Positions 1 through 6,917 are shown, numbered from the stretch's first letter. The stretch is 7,237 nt of DNA from Prevotellaceae bacterium (GCA_031273285.1 JAISSE010000275.1:1-7237), one strand, 5' to 3'. Numbers and translations: made by a program. The notes: generated by a model from the sequence alone, not told the origin.

Positions 1-1965
1 TCGGCTGTCGGCATGTATGTGGACAATGTTCCGTATCACGACAAAACTTCTTTCGATTTCGATTTCTTTGATATAGAACGTATCGAAGTGCTTAGAGGTC
101 CTCAGGGAACATTGTACGGACGGAACTCGATGGGCGGATTAATCAATATTTATACTATTTCGCCATGGGACTATCAGGGAACGAGAGTGAAACTTTCGAC
201 GGGCAACTATCGCCGGATGAGGGCGCAAGTGTCGCATTATGCCAGATTCGGCGACAAACTTGCTTTTTCGATTGGAGGAAATTATTCGGCGACGGACGGT
301 TTTTACAAAAACCGGAATCCCGATTATAATTCGAAGTACAAGAATCTTTTCGGAATCAGGAATAACAATGCGGGAGCGATGCAGTCAGTCGCATTGCGAG
401 CCAATCTGGGATGGCGTCCTTCGGAAAAACTCTCGTTCAACTACATCGGCAATGCCGAATATGCCAAACAGAACGGGTATGCTTACGGAAAATATAATTT
501 CGATACCAGTTTGCCCGATACCATTAACTATAACGATGCTGCCCGTTATGAACGAAATGTCGTGAATAACAGTTTACGCATCGAATATCAGGGCAAAAAA
601 TTCAAACTGGCATCCACGACGGGGCATCAGTCTTTGACGGATTCGCTGCTGCTCGACCAGGATTTTTCACCGGCTTCGATGTTCACTCTGCTACAGTCGC
701 AACGGTTGAACGCAATCAACGAAGAAATTACCGTTCGTTCGGACGGAAACAGCAATTTTCAATGGATTGGAGGCGTATCGGGTTTTTCCCAGAATTTGAA
801 TACCGGCAGTCTGGTAACATTCAAACAGGACGGAATCGCTCTTATTCAGCAGAATATCAATAACGCGGGAATGCCTTTTCCGCTGACCGTTACGGATGCA
901 ACTATTCCGGTCGTCGGCGAATACATCACTAAAAATCAGGGCATCGCCGCGTTTCTCCAGCCCACGCTCAACAATCTGCTGATCGAGGGTTTGTCCGTGT
1001 CGGCAGGTATCCGTCTGGATTATGAACAGGCGTCGCTGGAGCATTTCACAAACAGTGTCTATAATTATTCGGTGCGCATGGGTCCGAATGTCATACCGGG
1101 CGTGAAAAACGACACTATTGCCGGCAGCGAAAAAATGAATTTCACACAGCTGCTGCCGAAATTTTCCGTCCGTTACGGTAAAAACGACAATATGGTTTAT
1201 GTCTCCGTTTCAAAGGGATATAAAGCCGGAGGATATAATCTTCAGATGTTTTCGGACCTGATAGAGACGAAGATGAGAACCACTCGCCCAGTTGAGTTTG
1301 ATATACAGCAGTCCGCGTCGTTCAAACCGGAATACAGCTGGAATTACGAAATGGGTGGACGCATATCTCTGTGGGATAAAAAAATAGATATGGGAATGAC
1401 CCTGTTTCTTCTGGATATAAAAGACCGGCAAATTGCCGAATTTGCGCCCAATGGACAGGGTCGGATGATAAAAAACGCCGGAGAATCGCAAAGCAAAGGG
1501 ATTGAATTTGAGGCTAACATATATCCGTTCAAATATTTCGGAATCGGGATAAATTACGGATATTCCGAAAATAAATTCACCGAATACACGGAACGGATCG
1601 ACGAAACTTCGGTTGCGGACTATTCCGGCAAATATGTCCCTTTTGTTCCCGCACAAACTTTGTCGCTGACTGCCGGCTATACGTTGAATTTCAGAAATTC
1701 GTTCATCGACAGGCTCGTGATAAGCGGCAAATATTCGGGAGCAGGCAAGATATACTGGACGGAAGCCAACGATACGGCTCAAAAATTCTACTCCGTACTG
1801 GACGGAAAAATATCGGTCGAAAAGGGAGAATTTGCCCTGAGTATCTGGGGTGAAAATCTGCTGAATGCAAAATATGCGACTTTCTATTTCAAAACATTCG
1901 GTAACTCTTTCGGACAGCTTGGCAAACCCGTACACTTCGGCGTCGACCTTAGTATGAAGTTTTAA
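1..1965 (+). CDS. TonB-dependent outer-membrane receptor, 5'-truncated by the window edge
   Basis: The frame is open from base 1 (Ser-Ala-Val-Gly before the first Met at 13) to TAA at 1963-1965, giving 654 visible residues. The N-terminal part is the end of a plug domain: YVDNVPYHD, then IERIEVLRGPQGTLYGRNS and MGGLINIYT at about residues 27-52, the classic plug signature. The rest is a long beta-strand-rich region typical of the 22-stranded barrel, with barrel-type segments such as SVSKGYKAGGYN and a C-terminal strand ending in Phe (VDLSMKF), the usual outer-membrane insertion signal. Family knowledge: these proteins import siderophores, haem, cobalamin or similar ligands using TonB energy. 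The GPQGTLYGR form, without the SusC-type plug ending, argues for iron-complex or small-ligand uptake rather than glycan uptake. The ligand cannot be read from the sequence. Signal peptide, TonB box and most of the plug lie upstream of the window. The Met at 13 is internal, not the start. Confidence 0.95.
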   Translation, partial: SAVGMYVDNVPYHDKTSFDFDFFDIERIEVLRGPQGTLYGRNSMGGLINIYTISPWDYQGTRVKLSTGNYRRMRAQVSHYARFGDKLAFSIGGNYSATDGFYKNRNPDYNSKYKNLFGIRNNNAGAMQSVALRANLGWRPSEKLSFNYIGNAEYAKQNGYAYGKYNFDTSLPDTINYNDAARYERNVVNNSLRIEYQGKKFKLASTTGHQSLTDSLLLDQDFSPASMFTLLQSQRLNAINEEITVRSDGNSNFQWIGGVSGFSQNLNTGSLVTFKQDGIALIQQNINNAGMPFPLTVTDATIPVVGEYITKNQGIAAFLQPTLNNLLIEGLSVSAGIRLDYEQASLEHFTNSVYNYSVRMGPNVIPGVKNDTIAGSEKMNFTQLLPKFSVRYGKNDNMVYVSVSKGYKAGGYNLQMFSDLIETKMRTTRPVEFDIQQSASFKPEYSWNYEMGGRISLWDKKIDMGMTLFLLDIKDRQIAEFAPNGQGRMIKNAGESQSKGIEFEANIYPFKYFGIGINYGYSENKFTEYTERIDETSVADYSGKYVPFVPAQTLSLTAGYTLNFRNSFIDRLVISGKYSGAGKIYWTEANDTAQKFYSVLDGKISVEKGEFALSIWGENLLNAKYATFYFKTFGNSFGQLGKPVHFGVDLSMKF

Positions 1966-1994
1966 TTATCTGTTAGTATTGTTATTTAGTTCGA

Positions 1995-2029
1995 CCGCAA
2001 TGCCGTTTTCGGGTGTTGCGGTTTTTTTT
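1995..2029 (+). terminator. Rho-independent terminator of the receptor gene
   Basis: It begins 30 bases after the receptor stop codon. CCGCAA (1995-2000) pairs with TTGCGG (2016-2021), and an inner CCG/CGG pair flanks a TTTT loop. Eight T follow directly at 2022-2029. The position fits the end of the receptor transcript. Confidence 0.8.
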
Positions 2030-2032
2030 ATG

Positions 2033-2095
2033 AACTATAAACTATGAACTATAAACTATAAACGATGAACTATAAACTATAAACTATAAACGATG
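2033..2095. repeat. Nine tandem copies of a 7-base AT-rich unit
   Basis: Nine 7-base units run without interruption: six are AACTATA, one is AACTATG (2040-2046) and two are AACGATG (2061-2067 and 2089-2095). The AACGATG variant ends the fifth and the ninth unit, so part of the array looks like a larger block of four to five units copied once. It starts four bases after the receptor terminator's T-tract. The units contain stop codons and do not form a gene. Confidence 0.9.
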
Positions 2096-2140
2096 ATGTA
2101 TGAAGCACGCAGATGACACAGATTGGAAGGATTTACAGGA

Positions 2141-2170
2141 TTTTCAATCATGCGTAGATTGGAAAAAAAT
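2141..2170. repeat. 30-base direct repeat, copy 1
   Basis: This is identical over 30 bases to 2206-2235, with 35 different bases between the copies. The unit begins TTTTCAATC and contains GATTGGAAAA after a 7-base loop (ATGCGTA). The two arms can pair over nine bases with a single bulged G, so the repeat is itself a hairpin. The 40 bases before it contain a related GATTGGAA (2121-2128), suggesting a family of degraded copies. Confidence 0.85.
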
Positions 2171-2205
2171 GGATCGCGCTACTCGAAAAATGAATGTGTT
2201 AAAGG

Positions 2206-2235
2206 TTTTCAATCATGCGTAGATTGGAAAAAAAT
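2206..2235. repeat. 30-base direct repeat, copy 2
   Basis: Exact second copy of the 30-base unit at 2141-2170. Its A-rich 3' end is shared with the next hairpin (2229-2249), so this copy has two mutually exclusive ways to fold. No third copy follows in the window. Confidence 0.85.
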
Positions 2236-2249
2236 CCTTCGGATTTTTT
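2229..2249. other. AT-rich perfect hairpin, possible weak terminator
   Basis: AAAAAATCC (2229-2237) and GGATTTTTT (2241-2249) are perfect complements around a TTC loop. Only three of nine pairs are G-C, so as RNA it would be weak. Having A and T runs on both sides, it could act as a backup terminator in either direction between the converging receptor and ribosomal transcripts. That role is inference. Confidence 0.4.
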
Positions 2250-2327
2250 ATTCGTGAAAATTCGATAAAAATTAAAAAAAGATTCGTGTTATTCGTGAAA
2301 TTCGTGGATAAAAAAAATTCCTGGATA
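2250..2327. repeat. Decayed ATTCGTG motif repeats
   Basis: ATTCGTG occurs at 2250-2256, 2282-2288, 2291-2297 and 2300-2306. A changed copy lies at 2317-2327: ATTCCTGGATA against ATTCGTGGATA at 2300-2310. Spacing is irregular (9 bases between the central copies) and there is no open reading frame. From memory, similar ATTCGTG-rich runs are common between genes in Bacteroidota; I could not check this. Confidence 0.6.
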
Positions 2328-2334
2328 AGTCTTC

Positions 2335-2373
2335 GAAAAACAAACGGGTGTAAATCCAAAATTTACACCCGTT
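2335..2373 (-). terminator. Rho-independent terminator of the rpsF-rpsR-rplI operon
   Basis: A perfect 13-base inverted repeat (2343-2355 with 2361-2373, arm AACGGGTGTAAAT) encloses a 5-base loop. Read on the minus strand, the stem is followed by TGTTTTTC, a U-rich tract. It starts 27 bases beyond the rplI stop codon, as expected for the end of the ribosomal operon. This is the strongest hairpin in the spacer. Confidence 0.88.
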
Positions 2374-2400
2374 CTATTTCGTGGTAAAAAGCGACAAAAC

Positions 2401-2853
2401 CTATTCGGAAACTACCTCGAATTTAATCTTGGCATGTATATCTTTGTAGATTTTGATATCAGCTTCGTAAGTTCCGATTTCCTTTATATTGTCTTCGCCG
2501 ACAATGGAAATATTTTTTCGGTCGATATCAAAACCGTGCGCGGTCAGCGCTTCGGATATCTGTATATTGTTTATAGAACCGAATATTTTGCCTGTCGTAC
2601 TTGTTTTTGCTCCGATTTTCACAACATTCAGCGCTTCCAGTTTGCTGACTGTCTGTGTTGCATCCGAACGGAATTTCTCCTCTTTATGAGCGCGCTGGCG
2701 TATATTTTCCGCATGGATTTTTTTAGCCGAAGCAGTGGCTATAATAGCGAACCCCTGAGGTATCAGGTAATTGGTTGCATAACCGTTCTTTACGTTTACC
2801 GTATCATCTTTGTGTCCTAAATTGGGGACATCCTGTTTCAAAATAATTTCCAT
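2401..2853 (-). CDS. rplI: Large ribosomal subunit protein bL9
   Basis: The product is 150 residues, the normal length for bL9. It binds 23S rRNA at the base of the L1 stalk and its long helix reaches toward neighbouring ribosomes, with effects on frame maintenance. The N-terminal rRNA-binding domain is clear: MEIILKQDVPNLGHKDD leads into VNVKNGYATNYLIPQGFA (about residues 19-36), which fits the family signature with conserved Gly, Asn-Tyr-Leu and Pro. A charged helical linker follows at about residues 43-72, then the C-terminal domain with the usual KIFGSINNIQI segment near residues 88-98. It is the last gene of the operon, 16 bases after rpsR, and has its own Shine-Dalgarno-like site at 2858-2863. 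A strong terminator follows. Nothing is missing or unusual. Confidence 0.98.
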   Translation of the reverse strand: MEIILKQDVPNLGHKDDTVNVKNGYATNYLIPQGFAIIATASAKKIHAENIRQRAHKEEKFRSDATQTVSKLEALNVVKIGAKTSTTGKIFGSINNIQISEALTAHGFDIDRKNISIVGEDNIKEIGTYEADIKIYKDIHAKIKFEVVSE

Positions 2854-2857
2854 AAAA

Positions 2858-2863
2858 CACCTT
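2858..2863 (-). promoter_or_regulatory. Ribosome binding site of rplI
   Basis: On the minus strand AAGGTG lies four bases before the rplI ATG, inside the 16-base rpsR-rplI gap. It stands out because neither rpsF nor the protease gene has a clear Shine-Dalgarno site, as is common in Bacteroidota. It supports the start at 2853. Confidence 0.55.
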
Positions 2864-2869
2864 GAGTTT

Positions 2870-3136
2870 TTATTTTAATAAATCTGTTACAAAAGGCAAT
2901 AAAGCCAAGTGCCGGGCACGTTTAACCGCCTGTGAAACTTTGCGTTGAAATTTCAGCGATGTTCCGGTCAAACGGCGGGGAAGGATTTTTCCCTGTTCGT
3001 TGAGAAATTTCTTGAGAAACTCCGCATCCTTATAATCAACATACTTGATGCCGGATTTCTTGAAACGGCAGTACTTTTTCTTTCTGACTTCCACCGTAGG
3101 CGGATTCAAATATCTTATTTCATTTGGTGTTGTCAT
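2870..3136 (-). CDS. rpsR: Small ribosomal subunit protein bS18
   Basis: The product is 88 residues, typical for bS18, which sits on the 30S platform as a partner of bS6 and contacts 16S rRNA. The family core is plain: [18 protein letters not shown] (about residues 20-37), [17 protein letters not shown] (about 44-60) and [18 protein letters not shown] near the end. It has one Cys (residue 23), so it is not a multi-cysteine zinc-binding form. Its ATG overlaps the rpsF stop codon by four bases (ATGA, 3133-3136), which implies translational coupling and fits the one-to-one pairing of bS6 and bS18 in the ribosome. Confidence 0.98.
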   Translation of the reverse strand: MTTPNEIRYLNPPTVEVRKKKYCRFKKSGIKYVDYKDAEFLKKFLNEQGKILPRRLTGTSLKFQRKVSQAVKRARHLALLPFVTDLLK

Positions 3137-3492
3137 GATTCACTGACTTTTGGATTGTTCTGTTGTTTAAGATTTCTTTTCTTCTCCGCATAAGCAATTG
3201 CGTGTTTATCCATACGGAATGTAAGGAATCTGATGACCCTTTCATCGCGTCGATACTGGGTTTCAAGTTTTTCGACAAAATCGCCTTCCGACTTGAACTC
3301 TACAAGGAAATAAAACCCTGTCGATTTTTTTTGAATCGGGTAAGCCAATTTGCGCAAACCCCATTCCTCCTGATGGACTATCTCTCCGCCATTGCCGGCT
3401 ATGTAGTCCAAATACTTTTTTACCGCTTCCTTTACCTGTGTTTCAGATAAAACGGGAGTTAAAATGAAAACGGTTTCATACTGATTTGACAT
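3133..3492 (-). CDS. rpsF: Small ribosomal subunit protein bS6
   Basis: The product is 119 residues, within the usual range. bS6 forms a heterodimer with bS18 on the 30S platform. Typical features are the opening [13 protein letters not shown] strand, the [19 protein letters not shown] segment (about residues 35-53), the [12 protein letters not shown] strand (about 55-66), and the [18 protein letters not shown] segment. The C-terminal tail is Lys/Asn/Gln-rich (about residues 107-119), with no long acidic or glutamate extension. It is first in the operon, with a promoter at 3540-3571 and an AT-rich leader of roughly 40 bases. There is no clear Shine-Dalgarno sequence. The S6:S18 complex is known to bind its own mRNA leader in several phyla, but I see no convincing match here, because the only CCG lies at or before the predicted transcript start. 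Confidence 0.98.
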   Translation of the reverse strand: MSNQYETVFILTPVLSETQVKEAVKKYLDYIAGNGGEIVHQEEWGLRKLAYPIQKKSTGFYFLVEFKSEGDFVEKLETQYRRDERVIRFLTFRMDKHAIAYAEKKRNLKQQNNPKVSES

Positions 3493-3539
3493 ATAATACT
3501 TAAACTGTTTTAAATAAATTTTTAATAAATTTCAGGCGG

Positions 3540-3571
3540 CAAAGGTAGAAACTATATTTCAAATCAACAAA
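3540..3571 (-). promoter_or_regulatory. Bacteroidetes-type promoter for rpsF-rpsR-rplI
   Basis: On the minus strand TTTG (3571-3568) is followed after exactly 20 bases by TACCTTTG (3547-3540). This matches the known Bacteroidetes primary-sigma consensus of a TTTG box near -33 and a TAnnTTTG box near -7. The expected start of transcription is near 3532-3535, giving an AT-rich leader of about 40 bases before the rpsF ATG. Confidence 0.72.
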
Positions 3572-3606
3572 TTTTATTGCGGCAAACATGAAATTTTATC
3601 CGTATT

Positions 3607-3625
3607 TTATTGTTAATAACGATAA
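3607..3625. other. AT-rich near-palindrome between protease gene and rpsF promoter
   Basis: TTATTGTTA (3607-3615) and TAACGATAA (3617-3625) are inverted copies with one mismatch and a single central base. The loop is too short for a normal terminator hairpin. It could be an operator-like site about 35 bases upstream of the rpsF promoter, or chance in AT-rich sequence. The 183-base gap holds no other clear signal and no recognisable terminator for the protease gene. Confidence 0.25.
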
Positions 3626-3675
3626 TAATTCTACACATTTTTTTTTGTGCGTCGATGTACACTGTATCCTTTCGC

Positions 3676-6600
3676 TCATTCCACTACGATTTTTACCGAT
3701 TCGCCGAGACCGTTTTTGTCGATAAAATGCAGCAAATAAATGCCCGAACTCAAATCTCCCGTATTTACGGAAGTTATATTTGCCGAAAATGCTACCCCCG
3801 ACTTCACTAATGCGCCTCTTATGTCATAGATATTCAGATATCCGCCCGCGAATTTTTCGGGAAGATGCAGGGTCAGAACACCGCCCCGCAAAACGGGATT
3901 CGGATAGGCAACGATTTCCTCAAAACTTCGTACCGAAGGAGTTCCGCATACTCGATGCCATTCGCCGTTAACCTGAACATCAGCATAATAAAGACTGTGC
4001 GAGCCTTCTATCCCGATATAATTTTCGGTGGAGATAACCGTGTTGTCGCCCTGCCTGTACCAGCGGATGGCGGAAATATCGTATCCTCCGTTGTGTTCCC
4101 GATTATTATTTATTGCAAGCACATCGCTCCAGCGCTGGTAATACAGTTGGTTTCCGTTGAGCGGAGCGGTGGCTTTCAGAGTATAGTTCCGGATGTTGCC
4201 TGTTTCGGAAACAACCTGAATATCAACCGCAGTTACATTTCCCGACAGAGGAATGCTTCGACTTTCATATTCGCCGTTCACCTTCACGGAGGCATACGGA
4301 GATATTGTCGGCTCAAGATTCAGCACTGTTTGTCCGCAGGTTGCTATATAGTTGATTTCATTGCTGTTTATGACTGCCGGAGTATCGTTTATTTTGAGAG
4401 ACAGAAGCTGTGCTTCCGTCCCCTGCACGGATGCGTCGCGCACAACCGTTACGGTATATGTTTTCCTTGTCGAGCCGTCTTCGGCTGTTACGGTAAGGGG
4501 TACGATATTGCTGCCTGCGGCGAGTTTTTGCCCCGTTACATTCCCCTCGACGGAGGCATCGGGATAGCTGGCGGTTCCGGTTATATCGACCGAATCGGTG
4601 CTGTTGCTTATATATACCGCATATTCGGCTGTTTCCGGCTTAAATTCGGGAACAAGTTTGCCGACGCTGACTGTCAGCGATTTCAGGGTGGCATCGGTAG
4701 ACGCGGTACGATTAACGGTTACCGTATAGATTTTGGTTTTTACATTGTCGATAGTTACTTCAATGGGAAAAACATTATCTCCCGCATACAACTGTTTTGT
4801 CCCTGTGCCGGTTACGATGGCATTCGGATGCAGAGCGCCGGCTGTCAGGGTGATATTGTGCACATCACTGTCCACATCAACCCGGTAATCGCGTATTCTT
4901 GCATCAAACGGAGGAGTTAAAGTTCCGTTGCTTACAGTCAGATTGCTGAGGTCTAATTCATTATCTATAAAAACAATAACGTTTACGGTATATGTTTTTT
5001 CGCTGCCGTCTTCCGCAACTACCGCAATCTCAAAGATATTCGCTCCCGCTTTAAGCGGTTTCTCTCCGTCGCCCACAACCACGGCGGCTGCATGGTTCGG
5101 GGTTGCCGTAATTACGACGCTCTGTTCCTCGTTTGCCGGATTTGCCGTATAATCTGTTCTTTCGCTGCTAAATGGGGGAACAAGAGTTCCCACGCTCAAT
5201 TCGATGTTGCTTAATGTTGCATCGGAAGAAGCATTGGGGTCGGCGCGGGTAACGGTTATTTTGTAGGGATTGTCCGTTGTTTTGTCCTCCGACTGGGCTG
5301 TTACCGTTATACTGTTGATGCCTGCGGACAACGGGTAATTCGCATTTTTGATGATTCTCGTCGAAGGATGCGTAGCCGTTGCATCTATCGTAACGGATGC
5401 GACGTCTGCGGGTACCGTTGCTTTGTATTCCACAGTGTCGGGATGAAAGTCGGGTAAAAGCCGTCCTCTGCTCAGGGAAAGCGTCGCCAGAGCGGGATTA
5501 TAATAGTCGGAATATAGCGACACAGCCTGTTTTGTCTGCCTGATGGTCAGTGCATTGTTTCCGTCGTTTGCATCTCCGACTGGAACGCCCTCGAACATTA
5601 TATTCGGGTCGGAAAAATAGGGAATGCGCGGGTAATTGGTTCCGTCAAAATTTTCGTAAGTCATGACGGTAGAAAACCGGTTGCCGCTGTCCGTTGTCCC
5701 TCTCCATCCGTAAGAATACGGAAACAAGCCCTCGCCGCCGTTCTGCAGTTTATGATGTCCGCATCCCATATTGTGCCCTATTTCGTGTACCATTGTGTGA
5801 GTTGAGGCGGTTTGCTGCACTCTGCTCAATGCAAAAGCGTATGACGGACTTCCGTTTTCGTTGTTCAAAACAAAACCGAGACCTCCGGTGAAAGATACTT
5901 CGGTCAGCAGCATCACCAAATCGGCTTTATACTGTTTTCTTAAATCGTGTACCTCATCCATATAGCCGTCATTCCTGTTTCGCAGGTTATGCAAATCCTG
6001 CGCGGAATTGACCTCGTCGTAATTCGTTTCGTATTTATATGCAAGATTCAATGTGATATTTGTCAGAGAATTGTCCATCGCCTGATTGCCTTTCAGCATC
6101 GCCTGACTGATAAGGTCGTCGATATCGCTTACAGTGCCGGTGCCGGCTGCCCAGTTTTTGGCTTTTTTCGTATATACAACAAGTACGTCAATCGTTACGG
6201 GTTTTGACAAATCGAGTGCGTCGGCTGCAAATCCGGACGGGTCGCCAGATGCGGCTTCATCTTCGTCTTTATCTTCATCTTCGTGAATATGAATATCCGA
6301 ACATTCCAGTTCGTCTTTCAGTATATCGGACATTTTATGGCGCGACAGGCGGATTTCGTCGTTTTTGCCGGCAACGAAAAACTGCTCGTCAAACTCCGGC
6401 AATTCCACCGAAACGGAAATCCCTCTGTCGGAAACGGAAATAAAGCAGTAGCCCTGACTGACGCCGACTATCTTTGCCGTGATACCGGTAATACCGTCAT
6501 AGCTTTTCGACACCCGCGTTATGACCGCCTTATATTTTTTGTTGTCGAACAAATCAAGCGCCAAAGTATCGCCCGTATTGTTGCCGGTAAGGGTTTTCAA

Positions 6601-6789
6601 CTTGGGATTGTGCTCAAACAGGCGGGACTGCTCGGCGCTTCCTTTTGTCGGCAAAACGGAAGAAAGAGTTTTTTCGCTGTTGATATTAATCGTTCGCTGA
6701 GCCAAAGCGATATGCAAACCGAAAAACATAACCGCCGACAGGCTAAATATCACTTTCGAAATATGATTTATTTTTATAAAAGACCGCAT
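3676..6789 (-). CDS. Secreted reprolysin-like zinc metalloprotease with cadherin-like repeats and T9SS sorting domain
   Basis: The 1037-residue product is predicted to be exported and to cleave proteins at or outside the cell surface. Residues 1-30 are a signal peptide (basic start, hydrophobic core, ALA before QR). About 31-195 look like a propeptide, ending in a Cys/His/acidic stretch. About 197-430 are the metzincin domain: VTIDVLVVYTKKAK opens it, HEIGHNMGCGH gives zinc ligands H335, H339 and H345 and catalytic E336, and VMTY carries the Met-turn (M376). The fold resembles the Reprolysin_4/5 and peptidyl-Asp protease group. About 434-876 hold five beta-sandwich repeats of 85-90 residues, cadherin-like (VSxGxLxPxF openings, YxVTV closings); the fifth is divergent. 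About 880-950 form another beta module (YYQRWSDVLAINNN). Residues 957-1037 are a type A T9SS sorting domain (AYPNPV, IYDIRGALVKS, GDLSSGIYLLHF, KIVVE), which the system normally cleaves off. The substrate is unknown. The start at 6789 is supported by the signal peptide. Confidence 0.94.
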   Translation of the reverse strand: MRSFIKINHISKVIFSLSAVMFFGLHIALAQRTININSEKTLSSVLPTKGSAEQSRLFEHNPKLKTLTGNNTGDTLALDLFDNKKYKAVITRVSKSYDGITGITAKIVGVSQGYCFISVSDRGISVSVELPEFDEQFFVAGKNDEIRLSRHKMSDILKDELECSDIHIHEDEDKDEDEAASGDPSGFAADALDLSKPVTIDVLVVYTKKAKNWAAGTGTVSDIDDLISQAMLKGNQAMDNSLTNITLNLAYKYETNYDEVNSAQDLHNLRNRNDGYMDEVHDLRKQYKADLVMLLTEVSFTGGLGFVLNNENGSPSYAFALSRVQQTASTHTMVHEIGHNMGCGHHKLQNGGEGLFPYSYGWRGTTDSGNRFSTVMTYENFDGTNYPRIPYFSDPNIMFEGVPVGDANDGNNALTIRQTKQAVSLYSDYYNPALATLSLSRGRLLPDFHPDTVEYKATVPADVASVTIDATATHPSTRIIKNANYPLSAGINSITVTAQSEDKTTDNPYKITVTRADPNASSDATLSNIELSVGTLVPPFSSERTDYTANPANEEQSVVITATPNHAAAVVVGDGEKPLKAGANIFEIAVVAEDGSEKTYTVNVIVFIDNELDLSNLTVSNGTLTPPFDARIRDYRVDVDSDVHNITLTAGALHPNAIVTGTGTKQLYAGDNVFPIEVTIDNVKTKIYTVTVNRTASTDATLKSLTVSVGKLVPEFKPETAEYAVYISNSTDSVDITGTASYPDASVEGNVTGQKLAAGSNIVPLTVTAEDGSTRKTYTVTVVRDASVQGTEAQLLSLKINDTPAVINSNEINYIATCGQTVLNLEPTISPYASVKVNGEYESRSIPLSGNVTAVDIQVVSETGNIRNYTLKATAPLNGNQLYYQRWSDVLAINNNREHNGGYDISAIRWYRQGDNTVISTENYIGIEGSHSLYYADVQVNGEWHRVCGTPSVRSFEEIVAYPNPVLRGGVLTLHLPEKFAGGYLNIYDIRGALVKSGVAFSANITSVNTGDLSSGIYLLHFIDKNGLGESVKIVVE

Positions 6790-6819
6790 CTCATTTAAAT
6801 ATTAATACTTTTTAGAGAA

Positions 6820-6827
6820 CAAAGATA
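6820..6827 (-). promoter_or_regulatory. Possible -7 box of the protease gene
   Basis: On the minus strand TATCTTTG matches TAnnTTTG, and it sits about 30 bases before the ATG, which would give a leader of roughly 24 bases. No TTTG is found 19-21 bases further upstream (ATTCCG lies there instead), so the promoter may be weak or need an activator. No clear Shine-Dalgarno site precedes the ATG. Confidence 0.45.
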
Positions 6828-6917
6828 TTACATTTTTTTGATATGCGGAATAATTTCGAAATAAATCAATTTTAAATTGAAGATTTAAAAACTACAGAAA
6901 GGCGCCGGCAAGGGCAC

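Noticed and set aside
1210..1935. 241-codon open frame on the minus strand inside the receptor gene
   Set aside because: It is antisense to the beta-barrel, whose plus-strand translation is clearly a TonB-dependent receptor. The antisense product has no recognisable motif.
1..1965. SusC-type glycan receptor
   Set aside because: The plug ends in GPQGTLYGRNSMGGLINIYT rather than the SusC-type ending, and no susD-like gene follows. The next features are a terminator and repeats.
2141..2235. Minimal CRISPR array (30-base repeat, 35-base spacer, 30-base repeat)
   Set aside because: There are only two copies, no cas gene nearby, no leader, and the sequence around is full of other degenerate repeats. 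The repeat is explained better as a small dispersed hairpin element.
3493..3539. S6:S18-binding leader RNA controlling rpsF
   Set aside because: The predicted leader is only about 40 bases and nearly all A/T. The CCG needed by the known motif lies at or before the predicted transcript start, and no stable stem is visible.
3865..4920. 351-codon open frame on the plus strand inside the protease gene
   Set aside because: It is antisense to cadherin-like repeats that make good sense on the other strand. Its translation is Cys- and aromatic-rich with no recognisable domain, and there is no promoter or ribosome site.
6283..6798. 171-codon open frame on the plus strand opposite the protease propeptide
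   Set aside because: It mirrors the signal peptide and propeptide coding strand and has no family resemblance. Its frame exists because of codon bias on the real strand.
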